64,000 bases of DNA from JACCXG01 sp963834305 (GCA_963834305.1 CAWIAX010000002.1:1364001-1428000); one strand, 5' to 3'; shown: positions 38,149 through 47,133, counted from the first letter of the stretch. Translations and numbers: made by a program. The notes: generated from the letters alone by a model not told the origin.

Positions 38149-39795
38149 ATGCGAACAGTCCTGTCCATCGCCGCGCTCTCGTGGGCCATCGTGCTGGCGC
38201 TGAAAGTGACGCCCCAGGCCGGCGCTCCCTCGCAGGCGGCCGCCGCCACCGCGACATCCGCTTCGCGACCGCCGACACCTGCATGGCGTGCCACAACGGG
38301 CTCACGACCTCCAGCCGGCGAAGACATCTCGATCGGCACGGACTGGCGCGGCTCGATCATGGCCAATGCCGCGCGCGATCCGTACTGGCAGGCGGCGGTG
38401 CGCCGCGAGACGCTCGACCATCCCGGGGCGCGCCGCCGAGATCGAGGACGAGTGCGCGGTCTGCCACATGCCGATGTCGCGCGCGCGCGAGCGCGCCGCC
38501 GGGCAGAAAGGCCGCATCTTCGCGCACCTGCCCGCCGGCGCGTCGCCGGATCCCGAGGACCAGCTGGCGCACGACGGCGTGTCCTGCACGATCTGCCACC
38601 AGATCTCGCCCGAGGGCCTCGGCACACCGGCGTCGTTCACCGGCGGGTTCGTCCTCGACGTCAGCCGGCCGGGCGCCACCCCGCCGATCTTCGGCCCCTT
38701 CAAGATTGACGATGGCCGCACCCGCGTCATGCAGTCGTCGTCGGGATTCCAGCCGGCGGAGAGCGCGCACATGCGCCAGTCGGAGCTGTGCGCCACCTGC
38801 CACACGCTCATCACCAACGCGCTCGGGCCCGATGGCACGGTGGTGGGCCGGCTGGCGGAGCAGGTGCCCTACCTGGAGTGGCGGCACAGCGCCTTCCCGC
38901 GCGAGCAGCAGTCGTGCCAGTCGTGCCACATGCCGGTCGTCCGCGAAGACACGGCCATCAGCGCCGTCCTCGGGGTGCCGCGGGCGGGTGTCGCCCGGCA
39001 CGTCTTCCGCGGCGGCAACTTCTTCATGCTCGGCATGCTCAACCGGTTCCGCGCCGAGCTCGGCGTGAAGGCGCTGCCGCAGGAGCTGGACGCCGCCAGG
39101 CGCTGGACGGTCGAGCAGCTCCAGGCCGACACCGCGACGCTGACGCTGGACCGCGCCGCCGTCAGCGCCGGGCGGCTCGAGGCCGACGTGACCGTCCGGA
39201 ACCTCACCGGCCACAAGCTGCCGACCGGCTATCCGTCCCGGCGGGTGTGGCTGCACGTGCGGGTCGCCGACGCCGCCGGCCGGCCCGTCTTCGAGTCGGG
39301 CGCCCTGTCTCCCGCCGGGATCATCGCCGGCAACGACAACGACGCGGATCCGCGGCGGTTCGAGCCGCACTACACCGAGATCCGCGAGCCCGGCGAGGTC
39401 CAGATCTACGAGTCGGTGATGGCCGACAGCACCGGGGCGGTCGACGACCGGCCTGCTCTCGGGCGTGCGCTACCTGAAGGACAACCGCCTGCTGCCGCGC
39501 GGCTTCGACAAGGGCACCGCGCCGCCCGACATCGCGACCGACGCCCGGGCGGCGGCCGACCAGGATTTCGAAGCCGGCAATCGACCGCCTGCGCTACTCG
39601 GTGGACGTGACCGGCGTTCGCGGCCCCTTCACGGTCGACGTGGTCCTGCGCTTCCAGCCCATCGGCTACCGCTGGGCGCAGAACCTGTCCGGCTACGACG
39701 CCGCCGAGACCCGCCGCTTCGTGTCCTACTTCAACGCGATGGCGCCAGCATCTTCCGAACGGCTGGCGGCCGCGCGCGCCACGGCGCACGACTAG
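38149..39795 (+). CDS. Pentaheme c-type cytochrome (about five frameshifts)
   Basis: Exported multiheme cytochrome of ~549 residues. Signal peptide MRTVLSIAALSWAIVLALKV. Five heme attachment sites are visible: CMACH, CAVCH, CTICH, CATCH and CQSCH. The C-terminal half is a beta-sandwich-like region (NLTGHKLPTGYPSRRVWLHV) often found behind multiheme cytochromes. Slips near 38255, 38315, 38430, 39450 and 39580 divide it, but they sum to zero and all segments are conserved in type. The start is 8 bases after the cytochrome-barrel fusion gene, so the two probably form an electron-transfer pair. The electron donor and acceptor are unknown. Confidence 0.82.
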
Positions 39796-39798
39796 ACC

Positions 39799-39821
39799 GG
39801 CGCGCCAGCCGCTGCCGCGCC
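39799..39821. terminator. Candidate bidirectional terminator between pentaheme cytochrome and kup
   Basis: Inverted repeat GGCGCG/CGCGCC with an 11-base loop fills the 27-base gap between two convergent stop codons. No T-tract follows. Confidence 0.3.
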
Positions 39822-39822
39822 C

Positions 39823-41739
39823 TCAGAGCTCGATCTGCATGCCGAGCTCGACCACGCGCTCCGGGGGGATCCGGAAGAACGACGTGGCCCGGACCGCGTT
39901 TCGCGACATCAGCGCGAACAGCCGCTCGCGCCACCGCGGCATCCCCTGGCGATGCGTGGACAGCAGGGTTTCCACGCCGAGAAAGAAAGTCGTGCGCTCC
40001 ACGTCGATCGGCAGCCCGTGGCGCTCGCCGCCAAGCAGCGCGAGCGGCACGTCCGGATCCTCCATGAACCCGTAGCGCAGCGTCACCCGGAAGAACCCCT
40101 GCCCGAGCGGCTCGACCCCGAACCGCTCGTCGTCCGCGACGTGCGGCACGTCACTCGTGACCACCGTCAACAGGATCACGCGCTCGTGCAGCACGTGGTT
40201 GTGCTCCAGGTTGTGCAGCAGCGTGGGGGGCGTGCCGACCAGGTTGCTGGTCATGAAGACCGCGGTCCCGGGCACGCGGTAGGGCGGTGCCGCGGTCAGA
40301 TCCTCCATGAAGCGGGCGAACGGGTAGAGCCGTTCGCGCAGCCGCGAGGCGAGCAGCGCCCGTCCCTTCTTCCAGGTGGACAGCAGCAGGTAGAGGAGCG
40401 CGCCAATCACCAGCGGGAACCAGCCGCCGTGCGGGATCTTGATGATGTTTGCCGCGAAGAAGCCGAGCTCGATGAAGAGGAAGAAGCCGGCCAGGGACGC
40501 GGCAACGGACCGCCGGACGCCCCACGAGCGGCGCGCCACCAGGTACGCCAGCAGGGTCGTGATGACCATCGTCGAGGTCACCGCCACGCCGTACGCCGCG
40601 GCCAGGGCGCTGGAGCTCTGAAAGCCGAGCACCAGGCCGATCGTAGCGACCATGAGGATCCAGTTCACCTGGGGCATGTAGATCTGCCCCTGCTGGTGCG
40701 GCGAGGTGTACTCGATGTCCAGCCGCGGACTGTAGCCGAGTTGAATCGCCTGCCGCGTCAGCGAGAAGGCGCCGGAGATCAGTGCCTGCGAGGCGATGAT
40801 CGCGGCCATCGTCGCCAGGGCGACGAGCGGGTAGAGAGCCCAGCGCGGGGCCAGCAGGTAGAAGGGGGAGGCCGCCGTTTCGGGCAGGTTGATGAGCATC
40901 GCCCCCTGCCCGAGGTAGTTCAGGACGAGCGACGGCAGGACGAGGCCGAACCAGGCCACCCGGATGGGGCGCCGCCCGAAGTGACCCATGTCGGCGTAGA
41001 GCGCTTCCCCGCCGGTGACGACGAGAAAGACCGCGCCGAGGACGACGAAGGCGTGCCAGCCGTTGTTGACGAAGAACTGCACGCCGTGGAGCGGGTTGAA
41101 CGCCTCGAGCACGTGCGGGTCGCGCACGATCCAGCGCACGCCGAGCACGGCGATCACGACGAACCAGACGACCATGATCGGACCGAAGAGGAAGCCGATC
41201 CGCTCGGTGCCGCGGGACTGGATCAGGAACAGCCCGGCCAGGATGGCGATCGCCACCGGTACGATGTAGGGCTCGAAGAACCCGGTCGTCACCTTCAGCC
41301 CCTCGACGGCGCCGAGGACCGAGACGGCCGGCGTAATCATCCCGTCGCCGTAGAGGAGCGCCGCGCCGAACAGACCCAGCACAATCAGGCCCTTGCGGGT
41401 GCCTTCCCGCTTTCCCTCCGGCTGCTGGGAAACGAGCGCCAGCAACGCAAGGATGCCCCCCTCGCCGTTGTTGTCGGCGCGCATCACGAAGACGAGGTAC
41501 TTCACCGAGATGATGAGCGTGAGCGACCAGAAGATCAGCGACAGCACGCCGAGCACGTTCTCGCGCGTCGGCGCGATGCCGTGGGAGCCGTGGAAGCACT
41601 CGCGCAGCGCGTAGAGCGGGCTCGTGCCGATGTCGCCGTAGACGATGCCCAGGGCACCCACGGTGAGCGCGGCCAGGTAGCGGCCGCGGGGAGAATGATC
41701 GATCTGATGGGATTCCGACGACGGGCCGGGCGCAGACAT
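39823..41739 (-). CDS. kup: KUP family potassium transporter
   Basis: Low-affinity potassium:proton symporter of the inner membrane, 638 residues (usual length), intact. The N-terminal signature is VGALGIVYGDIGTSPLYALR; twelve hydrophobic segments follow, including GLFGAALLYGDGMITPAVSV, GGEALYADMGHFGRRPIRVA and IASQALISGAFSLTRQAIQ. A soluble C-terminal domain starts near residue 460. The ATG at 41739 is preceded by GGAGG at a short 3-base spacing. Upstream lies a c-di-AMP riboswitch, so expression should fall when c-di-AMP, which rises with intracellular potassium, is abundant. It is the only gene of its transcript; the convergent cytochrome gene ends 27 bases away. Confidence 0.96.
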   Translation of the reverse strand: MSAPGPSSESHQIDHSPRGRYLAALTVGALGIVYGDIGTSPLYALRECFHGSHGIAPTRENVLGVLSLIFWSLTLIISVKYLVFVMRADNNGEGGILALLALVSQQPEGKREGTRKGLIVLGLFGAALLYGDGMITPAVSVLGAVEGLKVTTGFFEPYIVPVAIAILAGLFLIQSRGTERIGFLFGPIMVVWFVVIAVLGVRWIVRDPHVLEAFNPLHGVQFFVNNGWHAFVVLGAVFLVVTGGEALYADMGHFGRRPIRVAWFGLVLPSLVLNYLGQGAMLINLPETAASPFYLLAPRWALYPLVALATMAAIIASQALISGAFSLTRQAIQLGYSPRLDIEYTSPHQQGQIYMPQVNWILMVATIGLVLGFQSSSALAAAYGVAVTSTMVITTLLAYLVARRSWGVRRSVAASLAGFFLFIELGFFAANIIKIPHGGWFPLVIGALLYLLLSTWKKGRALLASRLRERLYPFARFMEDLTAAPPYRVPGTAVFMTSNLVGTPPTLLHNLEHNHVLHERVILLTVVTSDVPHVADDERFGVEPLGQGFFRVTLRYGFMEDPDVPLALLGGERHGLPIDVERTTFFLGVETLLSTHRQGMPRWRERLFALMSRNAVRATSFFRIPPERVVELGMQIEL

Positions 41740-41749
41740 GGACCTCCAA

Positions 41750-41889
41750 GCAGCCTGCGAGGTTAGCTGACGGGCTGGAGGTTGAAGGTCCTCCTCCGGT
41801 GCGGCGCACCGGATTAGCCCCTGGACAGCCGCTGATGCGGCTGCCGCTGGGTCCCCCGCTCCACGCCGTACCGGCGTGGATTCGGCACC
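41750..41889 (-). promoter_or_regulatory. Cyclic di-AMP riboswitch (ydaO-yuaA class)
   Basis: On the minus strand the leader shows the conserved ydaO-yuaA blocks in order: GGTGCCGAATCC at the 5' end, AGCGGGGGACCCA, GGGGCTAATCC and CCCGTCAGCTAACCTCG near the 3' end. Four hairpins separate them: CCACGCC/GGCGTGG, AGCCGC/GCGGCT, CCGGTG/CACCGG and GGAGG/CCTCC. The 3' end lies about 10 bases before the kup ATG, and GGAGG at 41743-41747 directly follows the aptamer. In this class ligand binding normally turns expression off. Recognition is by consensus blocks; no covariance search was run. Confidence 0.9.
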
Positions 41890-41893
41890 CCGC

Positions 41894-41922
41894 AAGATAC
41901 GCCGCCTGTCGTGTGCCGTCAA
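41894..41922 (-). promoter_or_regulatory. Candidate promoter of the riboswitch-kup transcript
   Basis: TTGACG (41917-41922), a 17-base spacer and TATCTT (41894-41899) on the minus strand. The predicted start is near 41887, at the first bases of the aptamer. Confidence 0.55.
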
Positions 41923-41933
41923 CCGGCGCCCGG

Positions 41934-41962
41934 TTGTGGCCGGTCGAGCGGGGCGCTATCAT
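41934..41962 (+). promoter_or_regulatory. Candidate promoter of the S9 peptidase gene
   Basis: TTGTGG (41934-41939), a 17-base spacer and TATCAT (41957-41962), 31 bases before the ATG at 41994. The -35 box is 11 bases from the -35 box of the opposite kup promoter, back to back. Confidence 0.42.
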
Positions 41963-41993
41963 GCAGGCAGTCCCCCCGCTACGAAAGGCTGAC

Positions 41994-43970
41994 ATGCGAC
42001 CGAACCGATTCGCTCTCGCGGGTGCCCTGCTCTGCGCGGTCTCCGCCGCCGTGGCCGCTCAGACCCCGGCGCCCACCATCGCCCCGACCGAGAACCTCGT
42101 TGCCACGGGGCTCCCCCCGGTGCCGGCGTCGCTCGCCGACGAAGTGCGGCGCTACACGGAGTCGAGGCCGGCGGTATTCAGGGACTGGCACCCGGCGCGG
42201 CGCGAGATGCTGATCGCTACGAGGTTCGGCAACACCCCGCAAATCCACCAGGTCAAGGTGCCCGGCGGGGCGCGGACGCAGGTCACGTTCTTCGACGAGC
42301 CGATCGGGTCGGCATCGTTCGAGCCGGTGCAGGGGCGTTACTTCGTGTTCACGAAGGACGTCGGCGGCAACGAGTTCGCCCAGCTCTATCGCTACGACAT
42401 CGCCGATGGCCGCGTCACGCTGCTCACCGATGGCGGCCGGTCGCAGAACGGCGGCGTCCGGTGGAGCCACCGGGGAGATCGCCTGGCTTACGCGTCAACC
42501 CGGCGCAACGGCGCGGATCGGGACCTCTACGTGATGAACCCCGCCGACCCCAAGAGCGACCGGCTGCTGATGCGGGGCGCCGGGGGCGGCTGGGCCGTCG
42601 CCGACTGGTCGCCGGACGACGCGCGGCTGCTCGTCAGCGAATACGCCTCCATCGTGAAGAACACGCTGTGGCTGGTGGACGCGTCCACGGGCGAGAAGAC
42701 GGCGCTCACGGCTCCCGGCGAAACGGGGTTCTACGGCGACGCGGCGTTTGCCCGCGACGGACGCGGCGTCTACGTCACCGCGGACAAGGGCTCCGAGTTC
42801 CAGCGCCTCGGCTACATCGATCTGGCGACACAGGTGCTGACCCCGCTCACCAGCGGCATCGACTGGGACGTCGAGGAGTTCGAACTCTCGCCCGACGGCA
42901 GGACGATCGTGTTCGCGACCAACGAAGCCGGTATCTCCCGGCTGTATCTCTTCGATACCGCCTCGCGCCGGGCGCAGCCCGTTGCCGGCGCCCCGGCCGG
43001 CGTCATCGGCTCGCTCGGCTGGCACCGCAACAGCCGCGAGCTGGCGTTCTCGATGGGCAGCGCGCGATCGACGTCGGACGTCTACTCCCTCGACGCCACG
43101 ACCGGCGCCGTCGTGCGCTGGACCGAGGGGGAGCTCGGCGGCCTGGCCGCCGCGGACCTCTCCGAGCCGGACCTGATCCGCTGGAAGAGCTTCGACGGCC
43201 TCGAGATCAGCGGCTTCTACTATCCGGCGCCGGCGACGTTCACCGGCAAGCGCCCCGTGATCATCAACATCCACGGCGGGCCGGAGGGGCAGTCGCGACC
43301 CACGTTCATCGGCCGCAACAACTACTTCATCAACGAGCTCGGGGTCGCCATCATCTACCCGAACGTCCGCGGCTCCACCGGCTTCGGCAAGACCTTTGTC
43401 GGCCTCGACAATGGCATGAAGCGGGAGGATTCGGTCAAGGACATCGGCGCGCTGCTCGACTGGATCGCGACGCGGCCGGAGCTCGATGCGGCCCGCGTGC
43501 TGGTCACCGGCGGCAGCTATGGCGGCTACATGACGCTGGCGGCGGCGACGCACTACAGCGCCCGCCTCCGCGCCGCGGTGGACGTGGTCGGCATCTCGAA
43601 CTTCAATACCTTCCTCAAGAACACCGAGAGCTACCGGCGCGACCTCCGCCGCGCCGAATACGGCGACGAGCAGGACCCGAAGATGGCCGCGTTCTTCGAC
43701 CGCATCGCGCCGCTCAACAACGCCCAGAAGATCACCATCCCGCTCTTCGTCATCCAGGGCGGCAACGACCCGCGGGTCCCGCTGAGCGAAGCGGACCAGA
43801 TGGTCGAGCGGGCCCAGCAGAACGGCAAGCCGGTCTGGTATCTGATGGCCAAGGACGAGGGGCACGGCTTCGCCAAGAAGTCGAATGCCGACTTCCAGTT
43901 CTATGCGACCGTGATGTTCGTGCGCCGCTACCTGATCGAAGAAGCCGCCGGCACCGCGTCGGCCCGGTAG
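41994..43970 (+). CDS. S9 family peptidase (prolyl oligopeptidase type)
   Basis: Exported serine peptidase of 658 residues, intact. Signal peptide MRPNRFALAGALLCAVSAAV (cleavage after AAA-Q). Residues ~60-390 form a WD40-like beta-propeller (FSPDGR-type blades such as WSPDDARLLVSEY and LSPDGRTIVFATN). The C-terminal alpha/beta-hydrolase domain has the oxyanion region INIHGGPEGQSR, catalytic Ser in VTGGSYGGYMTL, Asp in QGGNDPRVPLSEAD and His in DEGHGFAKKSN. It probably cleaves oligopeptides in the periplasm. ATG 41994 is preferred over ATG 41961 because AAAGG lies just before it. Confidence 0.93.
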   Translation: MRPNRFALAGALLCAVSAAVAAQTPAPTIAPTENLVATGLPPVPASLADEVRRYTESRPAVFRDWHPARREMLIATRFGNTPQIHQVKVPGGARTQVTFFDEPIGSASFEPVQGRYFVFTKDVGGNEFAQLYRYDIADGRVTLLTDGGRSQNGGVRWSHRGDRLAYASTRRNGADRDLYVMNPADPKSDRLLMRGAGGGWAVADWSPDDARLLVSEYASIVKNTLWLVDASTGEKTALTAPGETGFYGDAAFARDGRGVYVTADKGSEFQRLGYIDLATQVLTPLTSGIDWDVEEFELSPDGRTIVFATNEAGISRLYLFDTASRRAQPVAGAPAGVIGSLGWHRNSRELAFSMGSARSTSDVYSLDATTGAVVRWTEGELGGLAAADLSEPDLIRWKSFDGLEISGFYYPAPATFTGKRPVIINIHGGPEGQSRPTFIGRNNYFINELGVAIIYPNVRGSTGFGKTFVGLDNGMKREDSVKDIGALLDWIATRPELDAARVLVTGGSYGGYMTLAAATHYSARLRAAVDVVGISNFNTFLKNTESYRRDLRRAEYGDEQDPKMAAFFDRIAPLNNAQKITIPLFVIQGGNDPRVPLSEADQMVERAQQNGKPVWYLMAKDEGHGFAKKSNADFQFYATVMFVRRYLIEEAAGTASAR

Positions 43971-44031
43971 CCCGCCGGCCTCGCCAGATACCGTCGAGCT
44001 GCAAAACGGTTCCCGGCGGCCTATCCTCTTT

Positions 44032-44063
44032 CCATCGGCCCTCCTGCGTGAGCCGATGGAGGG
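44032..44063 (+). promoter_or_regulatory. Hairpin overlapping the ribosome site of the PLD-like gene
   Basis: CCATCGGC (44032-44039) and GCCGATGG (44052-44059) form an 8-base perfect inverted repeat with a 12-base loop. The ribosome site GGAGGG (44058-44063) overlaps the 3' arm, and CCCTCC (44039-44044) is its exact complement. Either pairing would cover the ribosome site of the ATG at 44068. Confidence 0.4.
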
Positions 44064-44067
44064 ACCC

Positions 44068-46680
44068 ATGTTCCGCCTGCTCAGCTGCGCGGCCGTCCTG
44101 ATCGCGACGCTGCCCGTCCTCGCCGCCCGGCCGGCGGCCGCCGACGTCCTGTGCGATCCCTCGTTCCAGGATTGCCGCGCCACCCTGCTCGCCCTCGTGC
44201 GCAACGAGACCGAGCGTCTCGACGTCGCGATGTGGTTCATGGAGGACCAGGAGCTCGCCGACGCCGTCGTCGCCCGGTTCCGCGCCGGGGTGCCGGTCCG
44301 CGCCATCGTCGATCCCCGCCGCAACTCGACGACGCCGATCAACGCCACCACGCTGGCGAAGTTCCAGGACGCCGGGATCCCGATGCGTTACAAGGTCGGG
44401 GGCGGCATCCTCCACTGGAAGTTCATGATCTTCAACTCGCAGGACACCGTGCAGTTCAGCGCGGCGAACTACGGCGACTATTACTTCCGGCCGGCCACGC
44501 CGTATCTCGATTACACCGACGAGGGCATCTATTTCGCCGACGACCCGGCTGTCCTCAACAGCTTCCGCCGGAAGTTCGACGACACCTGGACGACCACCAG
44601 CGGGTTCTCCGACTACGCCAACATCAACGGGCCGCTGGCGCGCGCCTATCCGCTCTACGGCATCGATCCGGCCCTGAGCTTCGTGCCGGCCGAGGATTTC
44701 GCGGTGCGCTCGCGGCCGCACTACGACGCCGAGACCGCGCGGATCGACGTGGTCATGTACAAGATCACCGAGCCCAGCCATGCCGACGGACTGATCCGTG
44801 CGGTGGGCCGGGGAGTACCGGTGCGGCTCATCACCGAGCCTGAGCGCTATCGCAACCCCTCCAACGTCTGGCAGGCCTACCACGTGGACCGGCTGTACAT
44901 GGCGGGGGTGCAGATCCGCAACCGGGCCCACGCCGGGTTCCTGCATCAGAAGAGCACGCTGCTCTACAGCCAGGGGCTGACCATTTTCGGCTCGTCCAAC
45001 TGGACGACCGAGTCGAACCGCTCGCAGTACGAACACAACTACTTCACCGACAAGGCGTGGTTCTTCACCTGGTTCCGCAACAACTTCGAGCGGAAGTGGG
45101 GCAACCGCACCGGCAACGCCGAGACGGCGCCGTTCGTCCCGCTGCCTCCTGACGCGCCGGTGTATACCGCGCCGGCCAACGGCGCGACCGGCGTAGCGGC
45201 CACCAGCACCGCGACGATCTCCTGGCGCCCCGGCCCGTGGGCCCACCGCGCCGACATCTATTTCGGCACGTCGTCCACTCCCCCGCTGCTCGCGTCGAAC
45301 GTGTCCGTGTCGCCGGGCTCGACGAAAACCTACACCCTGCCGCCACTTTCCGCGGGCACGACGTACTACTGGCGCGTGGTCAGCAAGACGATGGCGAATG
45401 TCCCGGAGTCTGGCGCGACGTACGCCTTCAGCACGACAGGGGCGGAGCCACCGCCACCACCGCCACCACCGCCACCGCCGCCTCCGCCACCACCGCCACC
45501 ACCACCACCGCCTCCGCCGCCGGGTAGCGGTGACGTCGTGCTGCACGCGGCCGCAGCCACGCGGGCGCAGGGCGCCTGGCGGCTCGAGACCGACACGACC
45601 GCCGCGAGCGGGCGGCGCGTGCGCCATCCCGATGCCGGCGCCGCCAAGCGCACGGCGCCGCTTGCTGCACCGGCCGACTTCTTCGAGCTCGAGTTCGCCG
45701 CGGAAGCGGGCCGGGCGTATCACCTCTGGATCCGCGGCCGCGCCGACAGCAACCGCTACTCGAACGACTCCGTGTTCGTGCAGTTCTCCGGATCGGTGAC
45801 GTCCACCGGCGCCGCGGCCTGGCGGATTGGCACGGCCGCCGCCACCGAGTTCAACCTCGAGGCCTGCAGCGGGTGCGGACTCTCGGGCTGGGGCTGGGAA
45901 GACAATGGCTGGGGCACCGGCGTGTCAGGGCCCGCCATTTACTTCGCCGCGACCGGGCCGCAGACGATCCGCGTCCAGACGCGTGAAGACGGCCTGTCGA
46001 TCGACCAGATCGTGCTCTCCTCGAACCAATATGCGAGCGCGTCCCCCGGAGCCGCGCGGAACGACACCACCATCCTGCCGGCCACCTCGGGCGGGACCAC
46101 GCCCCCGCCGTCCGCCTCCGAGATCGTGCTGCACGCCGCCAGCAACGCCACGCTCGCGGGCGCCTGGTCGATCGAGAACGACGCCACGGCGGCCGGCGGG
46201 CGCCGCCTGCACAACCCGAACGCGGGAGCGGCCAAGATCACGACGCCGCTCGCCAGCCCCGACAGCTATGTCGAGCTGGCCTTCGACGCCGACGCCGGCC
46301 GCCCCTACCGGCTCTGGATTCGCGGCAGGGCCGAACGCGACCACTACGCCAACGATTCGGTGCACGTACAGTTCTCGGGCAGCGTGGATCGCGCTGGCGC
46401 TGCCGTCTACCGCATCGGCACCGGGGAGGCGACCGCGTTCAACCTGGAGGCCTGCAGCGGCTGCGGGCTCTCCGGCTGGGGCTGGGAAGACAACGGCTGG
46501 GGCAATGGGGTGCTCGGGCCCGAGATCTATTTCGCCACGAGCGGTGCGCAGCGCCTGCGCCTCCAGCCCCGGGAAGACGGCTTGTCCATCGATCAGATCG
46601 TGCTGTCGCCCGGGCGATACCTGACCGCCTCCCCCGGGGCGGCCAGGAACGACAGCACCATCCTGCCGCCATCGCCATGA
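44068..46680 (+). CDS. Secreted phospholipase D-like protein with Fn3-like, polyproline and twin C-terminal domains
   Basis: Exported protein of 870 residues; signal peptide MFRLLSCAAVLIATLPVLAA. The PLD-like fold has two HxK motifs, HWKFMIF at ~116 and HQKSTLL at ~293, the latter followed by FGSSNWTTES. The Asp that normally completes each motif is replaced (Asn and Tyr). Residues ~362-458 are fibronectin-III-like (TISWRPGPWAHRADIYFGTS), then a run of 25 prolines (461-485), then two copies of a ~180-residue module starting VVLHAAAAT and IVLHAASNA, each containing ACSGCGLSGWGWEDNGWG. The modules may be carbohydrate-binding. GGAGGG precedes ATG 44068; an earlier in-frame ATG (44056) lies in a hairpin. 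Confidence 0.85.
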   Translation: MFRLLSCAAVLIATLPVLAARPAAADVLCDPSFQDCRATLLALVRNETERLDVAMWFMEDQELADAVVARFRAGVPVRAIVDPRRNSTTPINATTLAKFQDAGIPMRYKVGGGILHWKFMIFNSQDTVQFSAANYGDYYFRPATPYLDYTDEGIYFADDPAVLNSFRRKFDDTWTTTSGFSDYANINGPLARAYPLYGIDPALSFVPAEDFAVRSRPHYDAETARIDVVMYKITEPSHADGLIRAVGRGVPVRLITEPERYRNPSNVWQAYHVDRLYMAGVQIRNRAHAGFLHQKSTLLYSQGLTIFGSSNWTTESNRSQYEHNYFTDKAWFFTWFRNNFERKWGNRTGNAETAPFVPLPPDAPVYTAPANGATGVAATSTATISWRPGPWAHRADIYFGTSSTPPLLASNVSVSPGSTKTYTLPPLSAGTTYYWRVVSKTMANVPESGATYAFSTTGAEPPPPPPPPPPPPPPPPPPPPPPPPPGSGDVVLHAAAATRAQGAWRLETDTTAASGRRVRHPDAGAAKRTAPLAAPADFFELEFAAEAGRAYHLWIRGRADSNRYSNDSVFVQFSGSVTSTGAAAWRIGTAAATEFNLEACSGCGLSGWGWEDNGWGTGVSGPAIYFAATGPQTIRVQTREDGLSIDQIVLSSNQYASASPGAARNDTTILPATSGGTTPPPSASEIVLHAASNATLAGAWSIENDATAAGGRRLHNPNAGAAKITTPLASPDSYVELAFDADAGRPYRLWIRGRAERDHYANDSVHVQFSGSVDRAGAAVYRIGTGEATAFNLEACSGCGLSGWGWEDNGWGNGVLGPEIYFATSGAQRLRLQPREDGLSIDQIVLSPGRYLTASPGAARNDSTILPPSP

Positions 46681-47099
46681 TGACGAACCGGAAGCACGGC
46701 GGCGTGGCGCACGGCCCGGCGATCGACGGCCCGGCGGCCGGCTCGGCCCCGGCCCGGGACAGCTTCGATCGCTTCTTCGATCGGGACGAGCAGCGACCGG
46801 CATCCATCACCGTCACGCGCACCTCGAAGGACGACTTCCAGTCCCGCCAGCTGGTGGTCTCGATCGACGGACGCCACCTGGCCACGCTGCTCTGGGGGGA
46901 CTCGGTCACCTGCCCGCTCGATCCGGGCCCGCACCGGATCCGGGTCCACAACACGCTCGTGTGGAAGACCGTGGAGGTCACGCTGCAGCCGGGCGAGCAG
47001 GCCTGCTTCGAAGCCGTCAACCGCATCGGCCCGGGAACGATCTTCATGACCCTCTGTTTCGGGGTCGGGCCACTCTACGTCCGCATCACACGCATGTAG
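46677..47099 (+). CDS. Hypothetical protein, coupled to the PLD-like gene
   Basis: Protein of 140 residues starting at an ATG that overlaps the PLD-like stop (ATGATGA). No signal peptide is present. The N-terminal ~40 residues are polar and probably disordered. The rest looks like a small beta domain: RQLVVSIDGRHLATLLWGD, then PLDPGPHRIRVHNTLVWKT and LQPGEQACFEAVNR, a pattern seen in PEGA-like and DUF2846-like folds where a glycine-proline turn precedes HxI. The end GTIFMTLCFGVGPLYVRITRM is hydrophobic. I do not recognise a specific family. Coupling suggests a role tied to the secreted PLD-like protein. Confidence 0.65.
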   Translation: MMTNRKHGGVAHGPAIDGPAAGSAPARDSFDRFFDRDEQRPASITVTRTSKDDFQSRQLVVSIDGRHLATLLWGDSVTCPLDPGPHRIRVHNTLVWKTVEVTLQPGEQACFEAVNRIGPGTIFMTLCFGVGPLYVRITRM

Positions 47100-47133
47100 C
47101 CGCCGAGCCCCGCCAGGCGCGGCCACCTCCCGC

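Noticed and set aside
45448..45522. CCACCG-type DNA repeat as a non-coding element
   Set aside because: It is in frame and encodes 25 prolines between two domains of a secreted protein.
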